A stretch of DNA of 64,000 bases from Pochonia chlamydosporia 170 (taxonomy: Eukaryota > Ascomycota > Sordariomycetes > Hypocreales > Clavicipitaceae): the NCBI RefSeq assembly GCF_001653235.2, contig NC_035794.1, forward strand, positions 2,294,001 through 2,358,000, written 5' to 3'. Shown here one piece after another: positions 12,224 to 23,946 of this stretch. The number at the start of each line of letters is the position of its first letter. The stretch's first letter is position 1. The translations under genes were made by a program, and so were the position numbers. Under the pieces are notes generated by a model. That model ran no database searches and was not told where the DNA came from. It saw nothing but the letters and a program-made list of their open reading frames with translations.

Positions 12224-12699
12224 CTAGAGGGACACATACTTTCCATTGGCAGACTTTACGAATGCGTTGGTGCCGTCAGACGTAAACTGATATCCGCCGC
12301 CCAAGTCCAATGTCTTTTTCCTTCAAAGTCGTGAGTCAGTTATCCCAGTCGTACAAATGATGACACTCACTGGTTCTGCCACATGCCGTTACAGGCACCG
12401 GGCACATTGCTGAAGCCGCAGTCGCTTGTGAATTGTTTGCCTCCGCCATCAGTAAACATGGCTTTGAAGCAAGCCAGCTTCACGATATTTCCTCGACTAG
12501 TCTCTCTGTTAGTTGGGCAAGACTGTGTGCGATCAAGCGGCGCCGCTTACACGGAAGTTTCGCAGCCAAGGTCCTGTGGGAGTCAGTCAAGTGTTTTCAC
12601 TTTCGTAGCGTGGAAACTTACGTTTTGAACGTAAATGGTGTCCGCGGCCGCGAGGGACGCAAAAGCGCATGCCGCAATGATACTAGCAATTGACTTCAT
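12224..12699 (-). CDS. Small secreted cysteine-containing protein, four exons
   Basis: No long single open frame exists here, but four short exons join cleanly: 12699-12622, 12573-12551, 12496-12371 and 12320-12224. The introns start GTAAGT, GTAAGC and GTGAGT and end CAG, TAG and AAG. The product is 107 aa. It begins with a textbook signal peptide (MKSIASIIAACAFASLAAA), predicting a mature protein of about 88 residues with four cysteines (LGCET, KLACFK, SDCGF and GACNG). The middle is rich in glycine and polar residues (TDGGGKQFTSD, then GGGYQFTSDG), with an apparent internal QFTSD repeat. No family is recognised. Size, secretion and even cysteine number suggest a disulfide-stabilised secreted protein such as an effector, antimicrobial or surface protein; that role is inferred. 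Confidence 0.75.
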
Positions 12700-14085
12700 T
12701 TTGTCGAGGTAAAGGGTTGATAGAAAGAGTTGTTGTAAGATGATTGTTGATATTGTTCTGGTTTATTCAGAGCTTAGAGACAAGACTGATATGTTTCAGG
12801 ACGTCGAGTGGATTTTATAGTTTTTCAACAGCGGGTGAAGCCTGGCCAGAGACAACGAACAAGACATATGGACGTCATAGTCTTCATCGAGATCATTCAG
12901 GATCGTCATCACTACAATTGAGAGGAAGCTGTAAGAGACGAGCATGTACCTAGGACAATGGATTGCATTCATGGTACATTTCTTGAACAGTCTCAGAAAT
13001 AGGAGAAATACGTCCGGCTCTCACTTTCAGAAATTGCAAGGGCATCGGACCATGGACTGACGTTGTGGCGGCTCTCATGGAAGATCTTGCCTATTTTCTT
13101 TCGCCGAAGTTAGTCTGCCATTCCTGTAGGATTCGCACTGCCTTGGAAACGTGCTACTTGACGTTTTTGCCAACGTTGTCGCTTTTCCGCATACGGGGCA
13201 TCCTGCCGTGTATTCGGCTCTTGGACACACCCATGAGAGTTTGGAATCATCCTTGATGGCGCTCAACGAACAGGGGGATTATTGGGCAACGTACCAGAGG
13301 TGTAAGTCAGGACACTAGTCATGGAGATCCTTGGGATCTATTTATTTGCACTGAAACGCGCAACCCTAAAGCCATATCACTTCAAGGGAGTCAACGAACT
13401 ATGAAGATCATGTGTAACTGAAGGTTGATCGGCCTTCTCATCAAGAAAACGACAAAACTACTCATTCTGTTTCATATTTCAAAACGTCGTCATAGCAGAT
13501 TATCAATTACAGTTCGTCGCGATAGCCGAGCCTTGTGGGGGTTTGTCGGTCAAGATGCCGCTTCTAGTCTGTAGGATTCGAATCCTAGCCACCCCCACGA
13601 GCAAAATTATAAACTTGCCAACCATTGGACCTAGGACGTCGGTTAGACAATGGGACTTAGTAAGATGAGAAACTAACCCTATGTTGGCAGTCGGATTCGG
13701 CATTCATTTGATTGCTTCTCATGCCTGGTAGCCACACGAACTGACAAGGTAGTGATATGCCACTGCTTAATCCAACTGGATGTATGATGTAATGATCGCC
13801 CACAGCTGCCTGAAGAGATTCCGTCGGACTGCATGTTGAATCTCTACCTCCAGTGCCAAAAGTCGGAGGCCGCGCCGTCGCTTGAAGCAAGTGGCGAACC
13901 CGAATCTCTTGCAGACAACCACACGCCATTGGACTTGTGTTGTCGCCAGCAAACAGAAGAGGGCATCTTGGGCATCATAGTATATGAAATAGAAGCAGTG
14001 GCACTCCCGGGTCTTTAGACTATTCACAAACGCCAAGCAGACGACGCTGAAACTCTTTGCCACACACACAGTTCGCTGGATCAAC
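12700..14085. other. Intergenic, 1.4 kb, contains a tRNA-like hairpin
   Basis: Divergent region between the secreted-protein gene (-) and the F-box gene (+). No credible coding frame was seen. It contains the inverted repeat at 13535-13598, listed separately. Confidence 0.5.
13535..13598. repeat. Nested palindrome with tRNA-like B-box
   Basis: An 8-bp outer inverted repeat (GTGGGGGT at 13535-13542, ACCCCCAC at 13591-13598) encloses a perfect 16-bp palindrome TAGGATTCGAATCCTA at 13572-13587. The inner part resembles a tRNA T-arm, and the overall size (64 nt) is close to a tRNA. However, the T-stem pairs poorly when aligned to standard tRNA numbering and no acceptor stem fits. Confidence 0.7.
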
Positions 14086-15518
14086 ATGGATGACTGGGAT
14101 GACTGGGATACCTGCTGTGCGATATGTGGCGTGCCATGGGGCCCTTTCATGGCCGAAATTGAGAATGCTATGCGCAGTTCAGCAAAGTGTAAGCATATCG
14201 AAGCCTCGACACGTACGTACACCCACATGACCGGCCTAACACATCTGCAGCCTCGCCTTTTAGTACAACAAATCTGGGCGAGGGCGATACGCATTGGCTA
14301 CACCAGAACAATTCCATGGGCTTATGGTCTGATTCGTCCCATGGCAGCAGGTCAGAATCCACGTCAGACTGTCTGCTCGTCATAACTAACATTGCGTGGA
14401 GTGTTTTCTACACTAGAAAATTCTTTTCAGGAGAATTCGTGGGTTCAAATGTACTCAGCTGGCTTTGACCAAGATACAACTAACTTTCTCCAAGGGGTCC
14501 GTGACTCTAATGGAGTTGGATTTGGACGGTGGTTACTCCAGCCTTTCAACTTAGCAGTCTCCGTCTGACATACGTGACAGAAGAGCCCGAGTATATTAGC
14601 GACATTTACTACGGACAAGGCATGGTAACGTATGTTTTGATACGCTGATATACGAGGTTTTACTTATACATCAAGATATCCTTCCTTTACGAGACAGGGA
14701 CTTGTCGTATTTCCATTCCATGACGCGTGTTTTGATCTTCTTTCTCGAGTCATTACAAGTCAAACCGAATCGCCACTGGACGAAGAGATTCTCTATGCCG
14801 CTTTCGTCGAATTGGGAAACGGAGACAAGCCTTGGATTTTAAACTTGGACTATGGGGACCCGGCTCCGAAAGGCAATCCAAAGACATTTGGTCTCTATCC
14901 CCAAGACCCGACAGTTCATCACGACTGGTGGAAGAATTACGGCCACGAGGTATTTTATTTACACTGATAAATTCATCAGTACGCTGAAATTCATAGGAGC
15001 TGCTCAAAAACCATGCCAAGAAAGTTGATCTATCTGCGTATCTGGTTCCACGACCCACACTCCATGCCGAAACATCCAAGACTCATCACGCCCTACATGA
15101 TCCATTCTACGGCTTGCCTGTTGAGATTCGAGAGCATATTCTTGAACTGCTAGATTTTCGAGGCTTATTAGCCGTCAGAGCTGCGTCCTACGCAATGAGG
15201 AGTGTCGTCCCCTCAAATGCGCTCTGGAGGAAGAGCTTTTCGGCCAACATGCCTTGGCTCTATGAGATGGAGGATCTTCTACGTCGAGGTAATGAGCACC
15301 AAAGTTTCGATTTATGTCTATCGATGGAAGAGTTGGAGAGAAGGTCATCATACCACGACGGCATTGACGGCTTAGACTTGATTCTCGCAAACCGCCGACG
15401 AGTGTGGTCGGTTTGTGAGACGATAGCCAAACGATATGCCAGACTGGTGAAACAAACTGATGGATTGGTTCGGAAATGGACTCTCAGAGATGATGGATGT
15501 TTTGGAATAAGTGTATAA
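14086..15518 (+). CDS. F-box protein (possible damaged middle exon)
   Basis: Fungal F-box protein, presumably a substrate adaptor for SCF ubiquitin ligase. The clear parts are: exon 1, 14086-14188 (CCAICGVPWG); exon 2 from 14251; an exon 14698-14949 (VVFPFHDACFDLLSRVI, the usual mid-domain of this family); and a last exon 14997-15518. The last exon carries the F-box (DPFYGLPVEIREHILELLDF) and ends CFGISV. The middle is less certain. ENSWVQMYSAGF from 14431 fits the family, but its frame meets a stop at about 14566. It reaches the next good block (TYVTEEPEYIS to 14636) only if a 41-nt intron 14501-14541 is removed or a frameshift is assumed. The donor GTCATA at 14379 is also poor. It could be an intact gene with short introns or a decaying copy. 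Confidence 0.62.
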
Positions 15519-18500
15519 GTTTTGGCAAGTAATCGTTGGTCAAGGATGAAGAGATGCATGATGAAGACCTAATTGCGTTGGTATTCAACCGCACTGCCTA
15601 GCTTGCCAGACTGGTAGTTGTTACTGGACATAGACATGTTGTTGAGAACAAGATAAATCCGGACACTGCTGGCCTCATTTGTCCCCACGGTTGTTGCAAC
15701 TGATTGAGTAATAGTCTTACTTGTCATCCTATGTTGTGAAGACTCAAGCAAGGGCGGTAGAGCAGTAATGTGCTCGCTGGAGGCGATAGCACCAAGAACA
15801 ATGACAGATATCTCTAAAAACATTCCAAATTTCATGTAGAACCACAAACAGACATTGAATGGAGAGGTTGTACGTCTGGTGTGTCGAAGTGTGCTGGAAC
15901 TGACGTCGTAGGGGCCTGGAGAGAATGGCATTGAAAGGGTCTTGGTTATGCCGGCAGGTTCAATCCAGCAAAGCATGAAATTATTAGTGACGTCAAGGTT
16001 CTTCCATTTCGTGATGGCGTTGAGGCTGTGATGTCGACGGACTCAGGGTTTATCCACCCCAATACGTAGCATTGGGACGTGGGACATGAATCAAACAGCG
16101 ATTGTGCACCCTGCTCCCGATTCCTAGATTCTTATACTACATTATTTACCAAATAACAAGATGGGATCAGTAAGCAACCCAAAGTCTCTAGTGGAATCCC
16201 ATGTGGCATGTCGTGTGGCTGCAGCGTGAGTAAGCCGCTTACTGTGCAACAAAGCATGGCTGGAGTGGTCACATTTACAGCCCTGGTAGTCAAAAAGGGA
16301 GGCGAGGTATTAAGTTAGCAATGATCAGCACATGCTCATTAGAATTTTGATTCTTCGAGAATAGCAACATCCATCAGAAAGCACTCATGTCGTGGCGCGA
16401 CAGTGGAATATAGGACGGCTACCGGGCTGTCGATCCCCCAACGAGCCATAGAGCGACCAGATACCTACTTTGGCATACTATGACGTATTGTTGTTCTAGA
16501 GGAAGTCGGGGTCGTTGATCTGTGGACGACAGGCTGTTTGACAAAGTGCCCCAAGTTGAGCACACTGGCTTGACAACACTACCTCCTCGCTGGATGAAAT
16601 TCAACAACGATCCGTCATACCTCTAACCCGTACCATGAGGCACAAAACATATTCGCGAACCGAATTCTGTTCTGGAACTAACCGGCGTCGGTTGTCTCGT
16701 GTCTCGCTTCACTTGAGAGCGGCAATGCTGTGGTACTGATGGCCGGCCGTCCCTGTCAACACTTGCTTACTATGTTCGTCCGCTGAATCCCTGTGAGATT
16801 AAATCTGACGTCCTATCTTAGCTCTTTTTTGACAGTAGATGATGCAGCGCGTTATAATATGCTTTCACGGCATCATGGGCGGCACGCAAGCCTCAGTGGC
16901 CCGCGACCGGAGAACGGCTCCCTGAATGCTGTCTATTAAGCATCGGTCAGCACTTTAGGCATACCTTTATCTCGAAGAAACGCATGACATATGATGGTGA
17001 ACTTGCACAAGGCAACTAAATGCCATTGCCTTGACATGAAGTGTGACTCGTAATGATCAGGGTCATGGTGCCAGCTGTTATTGTAGATCCTAACAAAGTC
17101 GAAAGAACAAGGCACGTTTGATGAACTCAACCAAGGAACTACCAGGATTCCGGAAAGAAGCCATTTCATACGAGTATTAGCAGTTATGTTCAACCCAGAC
17201 ACTAATCATTGCATTCCGTCCCAGTTCCGGGCCCGAAGGCCCCGTTTTGCGGCACTGACATCCGGCTTGTCTCGGCGGACCAGCCAATCAAGTGTTAGTA
17301 TCCCATACGGCAATGAACGAAAATGGAAGTCGGAGGTGTCCCACTGCTTTTGGTGAGTCGCAAAAACCTTTGTGAGCAACAATCAGAAGGATGATTCTCA
17401 TGAGGAATGCGTTTGATGTAGGATTTGCGGCGATGCCTATGGTATAATTGGCATGCTTTCTAGAGCGAATGATCGTCGCACGCTGACCATAGTTCGCAGC
17501 CCTCATGAGTCCGGCTCTGCAGGCCGGATGCCGTTTTCGAACGAATTCTACTCTTTTTCGCAGTGTACTGGTCTCACTAATGTTTAATTCCATATTCATT
17601 CCTTGAACAAGGAATTGTGAGCTTTAAACTGGCGACAACGCCTAAAATCTGTCAGTGATCATTGCGTCGTCACACTCGGGGTCGCAAACTGTCATACCTC
17701 TAGTTGCACCTAACATAACGACACTCCCACTCTCCAAAGTAGGTTCAGCAGACAGGTGTTCGATGAAATATGGAATGTTGAACAAAAGATCATCTCTCTA
17801 GATGCTTGTCTCACCTCACCATCCACCGCGATCCGAAGCTGGAGTCTGCAGGGTGGTGATGAGACTGCTGCCAACTATTGCAGGACTCATTGGCGCAAAG
17901 TGTGAAATACCTTTGAGATATTGTGAGACGGGACCTGCTAAAGCCGTGTTGTGTTGAAGCTTGCGAGACTAGACGTCGTTCCCAAGAGTGCACGCTGCCA
18001 CTTAGTCGAGCGCATCCCCGGCCTGCTTCCGATAGTGCCCCGGATCTCTGCCTCGACTAGAAAGTTGTGGAGATGAATGCAACCGGTTGAGGTTGTGTCG
18101 GACTAGGTTTCGTACTCGTGTTTGGGGTACTGATTTTTGCGTAGTCAGTTGCAGTGGACGGGTTTGATGGGAGTGAATGTGCAAGACGTACAACCCTAGC
18201 ACCGATTTGCGTTTCGAGTACCGAATACTTGCCTTATAACGCATATATAGGTTCTTTTACAGATGGCCATGCCTTGGTGCAAGCACTGGGCGATGTAAAG
18301 ATTTCCCCTGTCTGCACAGATGGCGCCTCTGCATGCCGCTGCTCGTAATCCCACGGCGATGCCATTCATTTGGAAATATGAACGAATTCGACCTGACCTA
18401 TTGGGCACAAACAACTTATCAGAGTGTAAAAAACTGAAAGATGAGTCCTCATACTCGTGAACCTTAACAAGGTAGGACAGGAAGTACAGCAATCCGAGTA

Positions 18501-19430
18501 TTTGTCCAATCGCCATCTGTAGCTGCTCCGTGTACAACCAACACTAGATGGCGACTTCACCAGCCAGAAGGACTGGCGCGATGAGCGGCTTATTGAGAAT
18601 GACTTCGGCCTCAATTTATTAAGTTCTCTCACTTTGAGCTGGCCGATAAATCCGGGAGCATGGTCCTCGGAATTGTTCTACTGAACATGTGCCTTGACCG
18701 TTGCACATGTGCCCCTGGCAATGCAAAAGAGCGCAGCCACTGTAATGAGATTGAATAGGACAGTTAGTTTTACCGTAGAGACATGGAAACATTCAATCGC
18801 TCGTCCGGCTGAAACGACTTCAAGTCCGAGTAAGCCTTCTTCCCCTGAGTGTCTGCCAGGCACCACCATCACCATATTGTGAGGCCATGCACATTCTGGG
18901 AGGCTTGCATCGAAAGACTGCCGCGACTCATTTGCCGACCATTCCGGAAGCCTATTGGGCTCAAAGCGTCCGGGAAGCAACTAGCCGCTGCCACGATGCA
19001 GATATGCGGCAACCCGTTGGCGGTGGCTTCGCATATGGTGGCGCAGAGTATTGAAACGCCATGCGCCAGCCCTCACACCCATTTGCGTTTTTGCCAAGGA
19101 AAGCAGGCCACTAAACCCGGTTTGCGCCAAATCGAGCCATCTGGAGTTTTGTTTCAGTGTCGAACCGACATGTTCCGTAGAAATGGCAGCGTCAGCCCAG
19201 GTCAGGTCAGCTCAGCTGAGAGAGCCCATCACATTACGCTGTCCTCTTCAACACTCGCAACTCATCATCTCCCACACGTCACAACTCGAGCGCGATCGAC
19301 ATGTCTACATCGACAACAGCGCCGAGTATATGGTACCGATATTCCATCGTGTAAGGCACCGTTCTCTCTCGCTAGCCTATTCCACATGCTCTCGCCGCGT
19401 CGACGGTACCGGCCCCGGTAGTCGTCGACG
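15519..19430. other. Gene-poor 3.9-kb region
   Basis: Apart from one weak small-protein candidate (15569-15835), no frame here looks coding. Open frames are short, occur equally on both strands and lack domains. No long direct or terminal inverted repeats were noticed by eye. Whether the region carries old, RIP-mutated transposon sequence cannot be judged without a dinucleotide count. Confidence 0.45.
15569..15835 (-). CDS. Candidate small secreted protein, weak
   Basis: A frame of 88 codons from ATG 15835 begins with a hydrophobic signal-peptide-like stretch (MKFGMFLEISVIVLGAIAS). It is followed by a polar, cysteine-free tail ending SAVEYQRN. The frame is also open for 47 codons upstream, which have no coding character. 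A GTAAGA donor-like site inside it, with an AG about 55 nt later, might mark an intron that would change the end. There is no family match. Treat it as a candidate only. Confidence 0.25.
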   Translation of the reverse strand: MKFGMFLEISVIVLGAIASSEHITALPPLLESSQHRMTSKTITQSVATTVGTNEASSVRIYLVLNNMSMSSNNYQSGKLGSAVEYQRN

Positions 19431-21385
19431 ATGGCATCGCAACGAGACGATAAGCTGCACGAACTCGACAGCCCCAAGACCAGAGCAGCATCCGTTGCAG
19501 AAGGACAGTTATACAGCATGTGGGAGCTCCAATACGCGCGCCATTCGCCGACCCGCTTCGAACGTTTTATAGATAGCTTCAAACCATACGAAACTAGTGA
19601 AAGCTTGGTCTCGGGCGATCATCTCAGCCAGTATAGCAGCGCAACGACACTATCGCGCGATAATCCGGACCCTTATTATTACGATCTGCGTGCGGCAGCC
19701 ATCGAGTCGGCCAATGCAAAGGTTGCGCGAAGGCTCAAGGGCAGGCATTTACAGATGATTGCCATCGGCGGCGCCGTAGGATCTGGCTTGTTCGTGGCAT
19801 CCGGACTGGCTTTGCAAACGGGAGGCCCTGCCTCTCTGCTCATAGCCTTTTCCACCATTGGCGTTATGCTTTATTGTACAAGCCAGGCTCTGGGCGAGCT
19901 GGCTGTCATCTTTCCCATTGTTGGATCGTTTTCTTCCTATGCGACCAGATTCATAGATCCCTCATGGGGATTTGCCATGGGCTGGATGTAAGTCACGTTT
20001 TGGTGCGAGTTGCGAAGAGGTCCTGCGCAATTCTGACTTGCCATGGTCTAGCTATGCGATACAATGGCTCATCGTTCTACCGTTGGAGCTTATTGCGGCC
20101 ACACTCACAATCCGGTACTGGACAGACCAGGTGCCCGGTGCTGTGTTTGTCACCATCTTCCTGGCAATTACGTTGCTTATCAACCTTACCGGCGTTAAGG
20201 GGTACGGCGAGGCTGAATCAACGTTTTCGGTTATCAAGGTTATTGCAATTGTCGGATTCATGTCAGTAGTCATACTGTCCACGGTTTATGCCTTATTGTC
20301 TGTTCTTGACTGACGCTTGACACAGCCTTCTCGGAATCGTCCTCAACTGCGGAGGCACACCAGATCGCGGATACATTGGCGGCGAGTACTGGCATGATCC
20401 CGGTGCCTTTAACAACGGATTCAAGGGCCTGTGTAGTGTCTTTGTCACCGCGGCATTTGCCTTTGGCGGGACGGAACTCGTTGGCCTGGCTGCCGCAGAA
20501 ACGACGAACCCACGCAAGTCTATTCCTACAGCCATGAAACAGGTTTTCTGGCGAATTACGCTCTTCTACGTTGTTGCCCTTACCCTCGTGGGGTTGTTAG
20601 TCCCGTACAACGACCCTCGACTGGACGGTGCGAACAGCGTGGACGCAAACGCCTCACCCTTTGTTATTGCCATTGAGGAGGCGGGCATACAGGTTCTCCC
20701 ATCTGTCATGAACGTGGTTGTTCTCATTGCCGTCTTGTCCGTGGGAAACTCGGCCGTCTTTGCCGCCTCCAGAACGGTCATGGCCATGGCAAAGCTCAAC
20801 CACGCACCTCGAATCTTTGGATACATTGATCGAAAAGGTCGGCCGCTGGTGGCAATTGGCGTGACGGCAGTGTTTGGTCTCCTCGCCTACCTCATCGACC
20901 TCCGGACCCAGGGGAGCGTGTTTGACTGGCTTGTGGCCATCTCTGGGCTCGCAACGATATTCATCTGGTTCTCCATTTGTCTTTGCCATATCCGCTTCCG
21001 CCGTGCCTGGGCCTCGCGTGGTCGAAGCCTCAACAGCATACCCTTCACCTCCCAGGTTGGTGTTGTTGGCTCGTACTTTGGTTGTCTGCTCAACTTGCTT
21101 GTGCTTATTGCGCAGTTTTGGGTTGGCGCCTTTCCCATCGGCTGGGAGACCATGGGGGCGACAAAGATTGTGCAGAACTTCTTCCAAAAATTTATGAGCA
21201 TGCCCATCATCATTCTCTTGTATCTTGGACACAAGGTCTTTTACAATACGCATTACGTCAAGGTTCGGGAAATGGACGTTGACACGGGGCGACGGCATCT
21301 GAACTTGCCAATATTGGTGGAGCAAGAAGATGAGCAACGGGCGTCGTGGCCAAAATGGAAGAAGCTTTACAAGTTTTTTTGTTAG
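19431..21385 (+). CDS. Amino-acid permease (APC superfamily, yeast AAT type)
   Basis: Plasma-membrane proton-coupled amino-acid permease, 608 aa. Exons: 19431-19987, 20052-20261 and 20326-21385. A hydrophilic N-terminus of about 100 residues is followed by the first transmembrane segment with the family signature LQMIAIGGAVGSGLFVASG, and by about twelve hydrophobic segments in all. Other conserved stretches are VFVTAAFAFGGTELVGLAAAE and SVGNSAVFAASRTVMAMA. Both introns interrupt isoleucine codons (AT|C) and restore WIYAIQWL and GFILLGIVL. The end KKLYKFFC is typical of the Gap1/general amino-acid permease group, which often ends in FC or FWC. The substrate range cannot be assigned from sequence. 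It lies 0.65 kb upstream of the aldehyde dehydrogenase on the same strand. Confidence 0.93.
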
Positions 21386-22038
21386 CGTTGGTAATACTAG
21401 ACAATGTACACTTGTGCTGTGTGAGCGATGCAGAGATTCACATACTTGTTCGTGCTTGAATCAGCCTGCAGCCTCCGGGTAGGCTATTATTGTAGTGCCG
21501 AATGCTGACGAAACTCATCCACCATGCGACGAGAACGCAATTGACGACCTCTCTAATATTGTAGGAGGTATCTGCATCTGCCGGATCACGAATGGAAAAT
21601 TCCGCGCCTTTGGTGTTGAAGATTGGGCAGACTGGGATTCCCTCGATTGGCCAGGGACGGGTCTCGTTTTGAAGCTGCGGACATGAGGCAGGTGCGAACG
21701 AGGATCTGCTGGAATTGATTATTTTGCCTGAACCATCATCATTCCCATTTCCCCTCTTTCACAAATACTTTTAGATGCCCTCACAACGCAGAACTGGTAT
21801 GTTATCTCCGAGTCATCGTTTTATCCGGCAGCCTGTCAGCACGATGTCGCCTTCTAGTCAGATGGCGGTGATCCAGACCTCGGCTCCTCACTTTTCGTTG
21901 GTGGAACTGCTGAGGGGTGAGCTTCATCAACCGACAGTTCCATGTCCAACACCCTCCACGTTTCCATGATTCAATGACAGGTCAATGAACCAAGTATCAC
22001 AATTTGTTCACCCGCAAACTCACGCCGCCGAAAGCACA
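21386..22038. other. Intergenic, promoter of the aldehyde dehydrogenase
   Basis: No gene was seen. An in-frame ATG at 21985 would add 18 residues to the aldehyde dehydrogenase. The ATG at 22039 (context ACAATGTCTGCC) is preferred because it gives the usual short N-terminus. Confidence 0.5.
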
Positions 22039-23946
22039 ATGTCTGCCGTCACTTTTGACAAATTTTGGAACGTCATTGACGGAAAGCTCGCCTCCACGGC
22101 AGCTACTCGTCACGGAATCAATCCTGCACGCATTGAGGAGCTGCCACCAGTGCCGGTCAGCACACAAAATGATGTTCAAGCCGCCGTCGATGCTGCCAGG
22201 CGAGCTGCTCCAGCATGGGCTGCCGTGCCGCTGCAAGAACGTCAGCGACGCGTTGTGCAGCTTGCCGAGGCTCTCAGCAGCCAACAGGACGACTTTGCCA
22301 AGATGTTGACGCTGGAGCAGGGCAAAACTGTATGTGAAAAACGGTTGACTCGATTTGCGTATGCGGGACTTGTCTTACTAAGAAACTCAGCTTGCTGCTG
22401 CGGCAGGCGAAGTTGCATCCGCAGTCAAGATATTGCAGGGCACAGCGAAGCTTGAATTGCAGGACACAGTTGTCGAGGACAACGACAGACAGCGTGTGGT
22501 GACACGATATGTGCCAATTGGTAGGGAATTGCCAACTAGAGTCTAAACAGTGGTGCTAAGTTGGCCTAGGTGTTTGCGTTGGAATCGTTCCTTGGAATTG
22601 TGAGTTCATTCATGTATCCTGATTCTCCTTGTGGCTAACCAGCAACAGTTCCTCTTTCTCTATGTAAGCCTCCAGTACCTCGTACGTCGACATCTCTAAC
22701 GTATTGTAGGCACGTTCAAGTTGGGGCCTGCGCTCGTGGCTGGCAATCCCATCATTCTCAAACCTTCGTATGTGCCCAGAATGACCAAAAATATAATCAA
22801 CGTGAGCCCACAGCTAACAGAACACAGGCCATTCACACCATATTGCGGCCTCAAATTTGTAGAACTTGCTCAGCAATTCTTCCCTCCAGGAGTCGTTCAG
22901 GCACTGAGCGGCGAAGATAATCTCGGACCATGGCTCACCACGCACCCTGGCGTAGACAAAGTGTCATTCACCGGCTCAACGCAGACCGGCATTAAGGTTA
23001 TGCAGAGCTGTGCGGCAACACTGAAGCGTGTCACACTTGAACTGTAAGTGGAGGAATCCTGTCTTTGATTCTAAGCTGACCTCAGCAGAGGAGGCAATGA
23101 CCCGGCCATCATCTGCTCTAATGTGGATGTTCCTTCAGTGGCAGCAAAGGTAATACCATATGTACTCCAGAGAGGTGAAATACTGACGACCAGCAGGTTG
23201 CCGGAATGGCACTATACAACAGCGGACAGGTAATTGGCAAATGCCCAGCACAAGGATACAAGGAACCTCTAACCGATCGTAGGTGTGCATTGCCATCAAG
23301 CGTATTTACGTCCACTCGTCCATATACGACGCCTTCATGGAGGCAGTACTCGCAGCCGTCAGGAATGTGAATGTTGGCGACGGCCAAGATCCCGGCTCCT
23401 CCATCGGGCCCGTACAAAACAAGATGCAATACGAGAAGCTCATCAGCATGCTGGATTCGATCCAGAAGGACGGTCTCAAAGTCTCTACGCCCAATCCCGA
23501 GAAGACATTCTCAAACAAGTCTGGCTTCTTTATCAATCCAGTAGTGGTATCAAACCCGCCAGATACCTCGCGGATCGTAGAAGAGGAACCCTTCGGTAAG
23601 CAGAGTCCGTACACCTTCCATTGGCTGCACCACGTCTTAACCTGCAACAGGGCCAATCTTCCCAGTCATGAAATGGGACACAGAGGAAGAAGTCATTCAG
23701 CGAGCCAACAGCTCCAAAGACGGACTCGGAGCATCTGTTTGGTCGAGTGACCTGGCCCAGGCGGACCGCATCTCAAAGCAGCTGCAGGCTGGCACCGTGT
23801 GGATCAATTCCCATATGCAACTTCAGCCAAACGCGACTTTTGGCGGTCACAAGCAGAGCGGCATCGGCAGCGAGTTGGGTATTGAGGGTTTGAAGTCGTA
23901 CTGCAATGTGCAGACGGTATATCAACAGAAAGCGGCCAAATTGTGA
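22039..23946 (+). CDS. NAD(P)-dependent aldehyde dehydrogenase, ten exons
   Basis: Aldehyde dehydrogenase superfamily enzyme of 480 aa, oxidising an aldehyde to the acid. Exons: 22039-22329, 22391-22520, 22570-22599, 22649-22663, 22710-22767, 22828-23043, 23089-23149, 23197-23229, 23283-23595 and 23651-23946. Two are micro-exons of 30 and 15 nt, which together encode VCVGIVPWNFPLSL. Seen: the PWNFPL cofactor motif, FTGSTQTG, the general-base Glu (about residue 246) in VTLELGGN, the nucleophile Cys (about residue 280) in SGQVCIAIKR, EEPFGPIFPV, and FGGHKQSGIG near the end. No targeting signal is evident, so it is probably cytosolic. The substrate is unknown. The permease upstream makes amino-acid or amine catabolism plausible, but that is inference. 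Confidence 0.93.

Noticed and set aside
13533..13600. Functional tRNA gene
   Set aside because: A TTCGAAT loop is present, but the T-stem has mismatches at two positions, the acceptor stem does not pair in register and no A-box fits.
20654..21337. 227-codon antisense frame
   Set aside because: It overlaps the third exon of the amino-acid permease, which has clear membrane segments and family motifs.
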